In this document: one piece after another, positions 1-4,693 of the stretch | Layout: each line of letters starts with the position of its first letter | How positions within the stretch are numbered: the first letter of the stretch is position 1 | Assembly (NCBI GenBank): GCA_946480685.1 | Contig: CAMLLI010000413.1 | Coordinates: forward strand, 1 to 5,057 | Direction of reading: 5' to 3' | From: an uncultured Flammeovirgaceae bacterium | GTDB taxonomy: Bacteria > Bacteroidota > Bacteroidia > Cytophagales > Cyclobacteriaceae | Length of the DNA stretch: 5,057 bases | Position numbers and translations under genes: made by a program | The notes under the pieces: generated by a model | What the model was told of the DNA's origin: nothing | Database searches by the model: none | The model's input: only the letters and a program-made list of their open reading frames with translations

Positions 1-167
1 TCGCGTTCGGTAAATATACCGAGCAGGTGTCCCTGGTCATCGGTGATGAGAAGTCCACCGATATTCTTTAAGGACATTAACTCGATAGCCTTGTATACAG
101 TTACAGTAGGTGCAACGGAAAAGACAACATTTCCCTTGCCCTGAAGGATGTTTCTAACTTTTCCCAT
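1..167 (-). CDS. CBS-domain protein, N-terminal part (cut by window edge)
   Basis: The reverse strand from the ATG at 167 reads MGKVRNILQGKGNVVFSVAP and continues for 55 codons to the window edge. It includes MSLKNIGGLLITDD at residues 31-44 and LLGIFTER at residues 48-55. This is the start of a CBS domain: the V-x-P-x-x-T-V near the first strand, the A-x-x-x-M helix, the NIGxLLV-like strand and the GIFTER(D) turn are all family hallmarks. CBS pairs usually bind adenosyl nucleotides and regulate enzymes or transporters; short stand-alone proteins of about 140 residues with this start are common in bacteria, and I infer a cytoplasmic one here. The frame stays open upstream to a possible GTG at 212, but ATG 167 gives the usual family N-terminus. 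No Shine-Dalgarno sequence is visible. The second CBS repeat and the true length lie outside the window. Confidence 0.85.
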   Translation of the reverse strand, partial: MGKVRNILQGKGNVVFSVAPTVTVYKAIELMSLKNIGGLLITDDQGHLLGIFTER

Positions 168-194
168 ACGAGTGTCTGCTTGATTGAAGTAAAT

Positions 195-225
195 GAAGAT
201 AACACTTTTCACTACACTAATGCAA
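195..225 (-). promoter_or_regulatory. Candidate promoter for the CBS gene
   Basis: Read on the minus strand, TTG (225-223) is followed after 21 bases by TATCTTC (201-195), a partial match to the Bacteroidota -7 element TAnnTTTG. It would place transcription start about 20-25 bases upstream of ATG 167. The match is imperfect, so this is a weak call based on pattern and position only. Confidence 0.25.
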
Positions 226-422
226 GCGTTTGAAACTATAAATTAAACCGCTTTCAAGTAAAAAATTAAAAAAGGGTGAATGCGTTTAAAATAGCGGCAT
301 TTTATTTTTCACAAATAAATATTGCGATGCAACGCTTGTTGTAACGACAACTGTCGGTATACTCCTATAATTATATAGCACGCATCCGATGGATATATAC
401 TTGCCGTTGCTAAAATTCAATG

Positions 423-452
423 TTGCTTCTTTTACAATCTTCATTAACCTTG
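423..452 (+). promoter_or_regulatory. Promoter candidate for the VWA gene
   Basis: TTG at 423-425 is followed, after exactly 19 bases, by TAACCTTG at 445-452, which matches the Bacteroidota -7 consensus TAnnTTTG at all but one fixed position. A start site about 6-8 bases later would leave a leader of only about 12 bases before ATG 472, consistent with initiation without a Shine-Dalgarno sequence. A second, weaker -7-like element (TATACTTG, 396-403) lacks a suitably spaced TTG. Confidence 0.5.
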
Positions 453-471
453 CAGCGTTTTACCATTATAC

Positions 472-1875
472 ATGAACATAGCTTTTAAGAACATCGCGAT
501 TAGCCGGAATATTCTAGTACTCCTATTTATACTCATCACCGTTGCTTCGTTTGGACAGCGTAAGCTTCAGCAGAAAGTGCCGGAGAAGACGCGTATACTT
601 TTTCTCTTCGATGGCTCAGGCAGCATGCTGGAACCCTGGGGACGACCTAACCAGTACAAGATCAACATCGCCAAATCTATACTCACGCAAATTGTAGATT
701 CGCTGCAGCAGAATAATAATCTTGAACTCGCCCTGCGCATTTACGGGCACCGCTCTCCGCGTGAAGCCAACAATTGTAAAGACACATGGCTTGAAGTTCC
801 GTTCAAACCAAAGAACCATAAACTCATCATCGACAAGATCAACGAGGTCAAGCCGAAAGGTGTTACGCCGATAACGTACTCACTGGAGCAAGCCGCAAAA
901 GATTTTCCGTCCAACGCAGGGTATCGAAATATAGTGATCCTCATTACCGATGGTATAGAATCTTGTGGTGGCGATCTTTGTGCTACCTCGCGTGAGTTGC
1001 AGAAGAAAGGTGTATTTCTCCGCCCCTATATTATTGGTCTTGGACTTCGTGCAGAGAAGACACTGGATTGTGCCGGTAAATATATAAGTGCTGAAACACC
1101 GCAGGAGTTTCACGAAGAGTTGAACAAGGCTATTCAATCTACATTTTCGAAAACAACGGTAAGTGTAGAATTACTCGATGCACGCAATCAACCTACCGAA
1201 ACAAATGTGAACGTAAGCTTTATGAATTCCCTTACGGGGATGTCGATGTACGACTTTGTTCACTATCGTGATGCGCAGGGTAATCCGGACTCTGTGCAGG
1301 TTGATCCGGTAGTAGATTATGATTTAGTTGTAAACACTACACCACCGGTAACCAAACGCAACGTTACCATCGAGATCGGCAAGCATAATATAATTCGTAT
1401 ACCGGTACCGCAGGGAAATATAGCGATACAACAGGAAGGAAGAAAAGACAACAGCCTCGAAGCCATTGTTCGTGAAAAGGACAAACCTGAAGTGATCAAC
1501 GTGCAGCGCAGCAATGAAACGTTCCGATACCTTACCGGTAAATATGAAGTAGAGACGCTCACACTGCCACGAAGAAGATTTACTGTGGATGTCCAATTCA
1601 ACAAGACCCAGAATATTTACCTGCCTTCGCCCGGCATTGTAAACTTCAACACTATATCTACCGGCTACGGAAGTCTATATGAAATAGCGGCCGATGGCAC
1701 GCAGCAATGGGTTTGCAACCTCAACAACCAGAAAGCTAATTTTACTTTAACGTTGTTACCGGGGCGCTATAAAATAGTTTTCCGCGTACGCAATTCTGCG
1801 GGCAGTAAATTTACCGGTTTCAAAAATTTTGAACTGGCATCCGGTGAAACCAAGATGATCAATGTGTTCAACTAG
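472..1875 (+). CDS. Exported VWA-domain protein with beta-rich C-terminal modules
   Basis: This is a 467-residue protein. Residues 1-28 form a signal peptide: basic K6 and R12, a hydrophobic core at 14-25, then SFG|Q with likely cleavage after G28. There is no lipobox. A von Willebrand factor A domain spans about 40-225 with a complete MIDAS: D47-x-S49-x-S51 (FDGSGSM), T132 in GVTPI and D160 in LITDG. It should therefore bind a divalent cation and probably a protein or surface ligand in the periplasm or outside the cell. C102, C165, C170 and C200 lie in or next to this domain and could form disulfides. From about 228 on the protein is beta-rich and seems modular: two segments (about 312-384 and 386-467) each end in a [LP]-x-G-[KR]-Y-x-V/I strand followed by a hydrophobic strand pattern, resembling PEGA-like carbohydrate or surface modules. 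No clear type IX secretion tail is seen. The partner is unknown; no neighbour suggests one. Confidence 0.85.
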   Translation: MNIAFKNIAISRNILVLLFILITVASFGQRKLQQKVPEKTRILFLFDGSGSMLEPWGRPNQYKINIAKSILTQIVDSLQQNNNLELALRIYGHRSPREANNCKDTWLEVPFKPKNHKLIIDKINEVKPKGVTPITYSLEQAAKDFPSNAGYRNIVILITDGIESCGGDLCATSRELQKKGVFLRPYIIGLGLRAEKTLDCAGKYISAETPQEFHEELNKAIQSTFSKTTVSVELLDARNQPTETNVNVSFMNSLTGMSMYDFVHYRDAQGNPDSVQVDPVVDYDLVVNTTPPVTKRNVTIEIGKHNIIRIPVPQGNIAIQQEGRKDNSLEAIVREKDKPEVINVQRSNETFRYLTGKYEVETLTLPRRRFTVDVQFNKTQNIYLPSPGIVNFNTISTGYGSLYEIAADGTQQWVCNLNNQKANFTLTLLPGRYKIVFRVRNSAGSKFTGFKNFELASGETKMINVFN

Positions 1876-1991
1876 AACTCCGCGAGTATAAGCCAGGGAA
1901 GCAGGGCCAGCAATAACGCGATGATAAACCAGATAACGATTTTCCGGTTGGATTTCTTTTCGTCTGATGATGAGGCAGATTGGTGGTGCAT
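1872..1991 (-). CDS. 39-residue single-helix membrane protein
   Basis: This small reverse-strand gene starts at ATG 1991 and ends with TAG at 1874-1872. Its product begins MHHQSASSSDEKKSNRK, a polar, Ser- and Lys-rich head. About 20 hydrophobic residues follow (residues 18-37, IVIWFIIALLLALLPWLILA) and the protein ends with EF. Basic residues just before the helix predict an N-in, single-pass inner-membrane protein. An in-frame TAA four codons before the ATG (with CCA, CCG and CTT between) means this is effectively the only start. It converges with the VWA gene, and the two TAG stops share the palindrome CTAG, leaving no room for a terminator between them. The function is unknown. Support is the coherent charged-head-plus-helix design and its fit in an otherwise empty interval; chance cannot be excluded. 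Confidence 0.5.
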   Translation of the reverse strand: MHHQSASSSDEKKSNRKIVIWFIIALLLALLPWLILAEF

Positions 1992-2164
1992 AAGCGGTGG
2001 TTAACTTGGCTGTTCTTACGGGGCTCATCGAACGAATGTTCTGAAGGATATGGGTGATTAACAAATCATTAACAGTTTATGGCGCGGAGTGATGGAAGAA
2101 CGGAAATTATTTACGACTTTCGCAGCGCCCGTGCCCGAGGGGTATGTAAATATGTAGGGAAGCA

Positions 2165-2194
2165 TTGCTATAGCGGCACGTGTTTTAAGATTTG
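2165..2194 (+). promoter_or_regulatory. Weak promoter candidate for the transketolase gene
   Basis: TTG at 2165-2167 precedes, by 18 bases, TAAGATTTG at 2186-2194, a -7-like element carrying one extra base relative to TAnnTTTG. It lies 23 bases before ATG 2218, a plausible distance. The rest of 1992-2217 shows only a tandem ATTAACA pair (2057-2063 and 2068-2074, 11 bp apart) and no coding frame I trust. Confidence 0.3.
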
Positions 2195-2217
2195 TAATTC
2201 GTACTCGTAATTTTAAT

Positions 2218-3174
2218 ATGACCAAATTTACCTTTACTGAAAAGAAAGATACACGCTCAGGTTTTGGCGTGGGCTTGCATGAGCTTGGCAAAAGCAACTC
2301 AAATGTAGTAGCACTGTGCGCTGACCTAACGGGATCGCTGAAGATGGATGCTTTCAAGAAAGATTTTCCGGAACGCTTCTATCAGGTTGGTATAGCAGAA
2401 GCAAACATGATCGGTCTCGCGGCCGGTATGACCATCGGAGGAAAAATTCCTTTTACCGGTACATTTGCTAACTTTTCAACAGGTCGCGTGTACGATCAGA
2501 TCCGCCAGTCGGTAGCATACTCTGACAAGAATGTAAAGATATGCGCTTCACACGCTGGTTTAACTTTAGGTGAAGACGGTGCAACGCACCAGATACTGGA
2601 AGATATAGGGATGATGAAAATGCTTCCGGGCATGACTGTTATTGTTCCCTGCGACTATAATCAAACCAAAGCTGCTACGATAGCCTTAGGCGACCATCAC
2701 GGTCCTGCATACCTGCGCTTTGGTCGTCCGAGCTGGCCGATCTTTATGGCAGCAGACAGACCTTTCAAAATTGGTAAAGCTGATAAACTTATCGATGGTA
2801 AAGATGTAACGATCTTTGCGTGCGGCCACATGGTATGGCAGGCTGTTGAGGCTGAAGCTGCACTGGCTGAAAAAGGCATCAGTGTTGAGCTGATCAACAT
2901 TCACACCATTAAACCGCTGGATGTTGAAGCTATATTAGCTTCTGCAGAAAAAACCGGATGCGTTGTTACCTGCGAAGAGCACCAGATCAACGGTGGGCTA
3001 GGCGACAGCGTGGCACAAGTGCTGAGCCGCTTCCGCCCTACTCCTATTGAAATGGTAGCGGTGAACGATTCATTCGGAGAAAGCGGTACACCAACGCAGC
3101 TTCTCAAGAAATACGGACTCGGCCCTGAGAACATCGTAGCGGCAGTTGAGAAAGTACTGAAGCGCAAAAAATAA
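2218..3174 (+). CDS. Transketolase, C-terminal subunit (split form)
   Basis: This 318-residue protein matches the pyrimidine-binding and C-terminal domains of transketolase, the standard length for the second half of a two-subunit enzyme. The catalytic Glu that activates thiamine diphosphate is E61 in GIAEANMIGLAAG. G118-E-D-G-A-T-H-Q125 is the family's GxDGxTHQ motif, YLRFGR (165-170) closes the Pyr domain, and the C-terminal domain runs from about 188 to 312 with EEHQINGGLGDSV at 253-265. Together with an N-terminal subunit that binds the diphosphate end of the cofactor, it would transfer two-carbon ketol units in the non-oxidative pentose phosphate pathway in the cytoplasm. That partner gene is not next to it here, although the halves are often adjacent. 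It appears to be transcribed alone, with its own spacer upstream and a strong terminator downstream. The start at ATG 2218 fits the family N-terminus; no Shine-Dalgarno sequence is present. Confidence 0.93.
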   Translation: MTKFTFTEKKDTRSGFGVGLHELGKSNSNVVALCADLTGSLKMDAFKKDFPERFYQVGIAEANMIGLAAGMTIGGKIPFTGTFANFSTGRVYDQIRQSVAYSDKNVKICASHAGLTLGEDGATHQILEDIGMMKMLPGMTVIVPCDYNQTKAATIALGDHHGPAYLRFGRPSWPIFMAADRPFKIGKADKLIDGKDVTIFACGHMVWQAVEAEAALAEKGISVELINIHTIKPLDVEAILASAEKTGCVVTCEEHQINGGLGDSVAQVLSRFRPTPIEMVAVNDSFGESGTPTQLLKKYGLGPENIVAAVEKVLKRKK

Positions 3175-3188
3175 AAACAACTTCATAG

Positions 3189-3222
3189 AAAATGCCCCGC
3201 CAACCCGCGGGGTATTTTTTTT
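3189..3222 (+). terminator. Intrinsic terminator after the transketolase gene
   Basis: CCCCGC (3195-3200) pairs with GCGGGG (3207-3212) around a 6-base loop. The stem extends outward through a G-U pair and several A-U pairs (3189-3194 with 3213-3218) and runs into a T tract ending at 3222. It starts 15 bases after the transketolase stop. The A-rich left flank could give some activity in the other direction too. Confidence 0.9.
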
Positions 3223-3266
3223 CACGGGCACTTTCACGTACTTGTTACTTCCAAACTACATCGGCT

Positions 3267-3650
3267 ATGGAAATGCTTGATAATGCCATTAACTGGTTTG
3301 AGATACCGGTATCAGACTTTGATCGTGCCAAAAAATTCTATTCAGCGATCTATGACTACACCATGCCCGAAGCGATGGTTGGCAAAACGCGTATGGGCTT
3401 TCTGCTCTACGAACAAAAAGAACAGCGTGCCGGCGGAGCGATATGTTATGGCGAAGGCTATATACCTACCGCGCAGGGCGTACGCATTTATCTCAACGGT
3501 GGTTCAGATCTCAATATAGTTCTCAACCGCGTGGAGAAGGCCGGTGGTAAAGTAATTATGCCGAAGACGCTGATCGCAGAAGAGCACGGATACTTTGCTT
3601 TATTCAATGATACAGAAGGTAATTTTCTCGCGCTTCACTCGCGAAAGTAA
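3267..3650 (+). CDS. VOC-superfamily (glyoxalase/bleomycin-resistance fold) protein
   Basis: This is a 127-residue single-domain protein. Two beta-alpha-beta-beta-beta halves are visible: residues 6-62, opening with AINWFEIPVSDFDRAKKFY, and about 70-125, closing with GYFALFNDTEGNFLALHS. This is the typical stand-alone VOC protein of unknown substrate found across bacteria. W10 sits where many glyoxalases have a metal-binding His, and the C-terminal Glu ligand is not obvious, so catalysis by the classic metal site is doubtful. The frame is open back to an ATG at 3192, but that codon lies inside the terminator stem of the preceding gene. ATG 3267 gives the expected N-terminus; M3 (3273) is the alternative. 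It is probably cytoplasmic and separately transcribed, though I see no convincing promoter in the 44 bases after the terminator. Confidence 0.85.
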   Translation: MEMLDNAINWFEIPVSDFDRAKKFYSAIYDYTMPEAMVGKTRMGFLLYEQKEQRAGGAICYGEGYIPTAQGVRIYLNGGSDLNIVLNRVEKAGGKVIMPKTLIAEEHGYFALFNDTEGNFLALHSRK

Positions 3651-3689
3651 TATCAACACGATGTGTACATTTCATTTATTAAAAGTATA

Positions 3690-3703
3690 ACTATATATGT
3701 AGT
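3690..3703. promoter_or_regulatory. Possible ArsR operator
   Basis: ACTA-TATATG-TAGT is a 14-bp imperfect dyad with 4-bp arms, 32 bases upstream of the arsR start. ArsR-family repressors usually bind AT-rich dyads at their own promoter, so position and composition fit, but the arms are short and could be chance. No good -7 element is seen in the 85-bp spacer (3651-3735). Confidence 0.2.
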
Positions 3704-3735
3704 AGCAGAATCATTCCAGTAACACCAACAACACT

Positions 3736-4095
3736 ATGGGCGCTTCCAAGATCGATAATTTTACACCCGCACAGATCCACCTGGCGATGTATGCAAAGGC
3801 ATTAGGACATCCGGCACGCATTGCTATTGTTCAGTACCTGGCACAGCACCAGGGTAGTTTGTGTGGCGAGATTGTCAATGCTATACCGTTGTCTCAATCT
3901 ACAATCTCGCAGCATCTCAAAGAGCTTCGAAATGCAGGTCTCATCAAGGGTGATGTTGATGGTCCGAGTGTACATTACTCCGTTGATGAAAAAATATGGA
4001 GCCGCGCGAAGCGGGCGCTTGGTAATCTTTTTGAAAATTGCGATCCTGCAAATACATTGAATCGATTTCCTGAACCGAAAAGTATGAACGTATGA
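3736..4095 (+). CDS. ArsR/SmtB-family winged-helix repressor
   Basis: This 119-residue regulator has the ArsR core: AKALGHPARIAIVQYL (residues 20-35), then the recognition helix region LSQSTISQHLKELRNAGLI (52-70) and a wing ending in SVHYSVD (78-84). Members bind operator DNA as dimers and let go when metal, metalloid or another signal binds. The sensor stretch corresponding to ELCVCDL of classical arsenite-responsive ArsR reads SLCGEIV, so only C43 of the usual Cys pair is present; C102 near the C-terminus is the only other Cys. The signal is therefore uncertain, but the linkage to arsN2 argues for arsenic. Its TGA stop overlaps the next ATG in ATGA, a translational-coupling arrangement, so it probably represses its own two-gene operon. 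The start at ATG 3736 has no Shine-Dalgarno sequence. Confidence 0.88.
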   Translation: MGASKIDNFTPAQIHLAMYAKALGHPARIAIVQYLAQHQGSLCGEIVNAIPLSQSTISQHLKELRNAGLIKGDVDGPSVHYSVDEKIWSRAKRALGNLFENCDPANTLNRFPEPKSMNV

Positions 4096-4529
4096 CACTG
4101 ACCTATAAAACGATTACCGATATAGAAGGCTTCGAAAAATTTCGTACGCTATTGAAAGCTTCCGGTTTACCGGCTGATGATCTTAACTTTGAACGCGACT
4201 TGCTGGTGGGATATTACGAAGCTGATCAGCTTGTAGGAACCGGTGCCCTCGAAGTATATGGCGACTATGCATTGCTGCGTTCACTCTCTGTTAAGCTGGG
4301 TATCCGCGGAAAATCAGTAGGTACCAACATAACGGATTACCTGATTGATGAAGCGCGTAGCCGTAAGCTGAAAGGTATTTACCTGCTTACTGAAAAAGCA
4401 AGAGGCTTCTTTTTGAAGAAAGGTTTTCTCGACACCACGCGTGATGCTGTACCACAAGAGCTTCATGCCTCTTCTGAATTCTCTCATGTGTGCCCTGTCT
4501 CGGCAGTGGTAATGCATCTTCCTTTATAG
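4092..4529 (+). CDS. arsN2: ArsN2-type GNAT N-acetyltransferase
   Basis: This 145-residue GNAT-fold protein has the features I associate with the ArsN2 family: LLKASGLPADDL (20-31), GALEVYGDYALLRSLSV (51-67), the acetyl-CoA loop RGKSVG (72-77), YLLTEKARGFFLKKGF (97-112), and the C-terminal EF-x4-CPVSA (129-138). Such enzymes use acetyl-CoA in the cytoplasm and are encoded in arsenic resistance operons; the related ArsN1 acetylates arsinothricin, but the ArsN2 substrate is less settled. The pyrophosphate-binding motif R/Q-x-x-G-x-G/A has Ser75 in place of the first Gly. The start codon overlaps the arsR stop by ATGA, so the pair is co-transcribed and likely coupled. No arsenite pump, reductase or other ars gene follows; the next gene is metabolic. 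Confidence 0.85.
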   Translation: MTLTYKTITDIEGFEKFRTLLKASGLPADDLNFERDLLVGYYEADQLVGTGALEVYGDYALLRSLSVKLGIRGKSVGTNITDYLIDEARSRKLKGIYLLTEKARGFFLKKGFLDTTRDAVPQELHASSEFSHVCPVSAVVMHLPL

Positions 4530-4537
4530 AGAGCAAC

Positions 4538-4587
4538 TGTAAAGCTGAAAGTAAATATGCCAATAGCATAGTGCTTTCAGCTTTATA
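4538..4587. repeat. Long stem-loop after arsN2
   Basis: TAAAGCTGAAAG (4540-4551) and CTTTCAGCTTTA (4574-4585) are perfect 12-bp inverted copies; a G-U and a U-A pair extend the stem to 14. Inside, TATGC (4556-4560) and GCATA (4566-4570) form a second 5-bp stem around CAATA. It begins 9 bases after the arsN2 stop and could end or protect that transcript, but no T tract follows, so it is not a textbook terminator. A further copy of GCTGAAAG at 4593-4600 could compete for the right arm. Confidence 0.7.
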
Positions 4588-4613
4588 CAACCGCTGAAAG
4601 GAACGAGCATCCG

Positions 4614-4641
4614 TTAGGATAATAAAAAACACACATCCTAA
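4614..4641. repeat. 7-bp dyad upstream of the HAD gene
   Basis: TTAGGAT (4614-4620) and ATCCTAA (4635-4641) are perfect inverted copies around a 14-base A-rich centre, ending 24 bases before the -7 element of the next gene. It could be an operator or a weak hairpin. An extra ATCC (4609-4612) can also pair with GGAT (4617-4620). Function is not shown by sequence alone. Confidence 0.4.
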
Positions 4642-4664
4642 ATCATAATTCGTAAATGATAGAC

Positions 4665-4672
4665 TACATTTG
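4665..4672 (+). promoter_or_regulatory. -7 element for the HAD phosphatase gene
   Basis: TACATTTG is an exact match to the Bacteroidota -7 consensus TAnnTTTG and lies 21 bases before ATG 4694. No TTG is found at the usual 19-21 base spacing upstream, so the -33 half is weak or missing, which would suit an activated promoter. Confidence 0.5.
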
Positions 4673-4693
4673 CGCTTCATTTTTCCAACCCGT

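Larger units (their letters stand above)
168..471. other. Divergent intergenic spacer
   Basis: This 304-bp AT-rich spacer lies between the start codons of two divergent genes, so it should hold both promoters. I see CAAGCGTT (223-230) with its exact reverse complement AACGCTTG (331-338) 100 bp away. There is also a small GTTGT/ACAAC stem (338-342 with 347-351). The only open frames are short and unconvincing. Nothing else is recognisable. Confidence 0.6.

Noticed and set aside
286..444. 52-codon reverse-strand frame in the divergent spacer
   Set aside because: The product, starting MKIVKEATLNFSNGKY, has no recognisable design, and the frame overlaps the promoter elements of the VWA gene; probably chance.
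1756..2064. 102-codon reverse-strand frame over the VWA 3' end
   Set aside because: It overlaps the better-supported mini membrane gene in another frame and the VWA coding sequence; no domain or membrane pattern is seen.
2195..2203. TAATTCGTA shared with 4646-4654 upstream of two genes
   Set aside because: Its position relative to the -7 elements differs, and a near-identical string also occurs inside the VWA gene near 1391, so it is most likely chance.
2058..2357. 99-codon reverse-strand frame over the transketolase start
   Set aside because: It is antisense to the conserved transketolase N-terminus and covers its promoter region; no recognisable product.
3192..3266. Upstream ATG at 3192 as the start of the VOC gene
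   Set aside because: It lies inside the stem of the transketolase terminator, and the extra 25 residues (MPRQPAGYFFSRALS...) have no family resemblance; ATG 3267 gives the normal VOC N-terminus.
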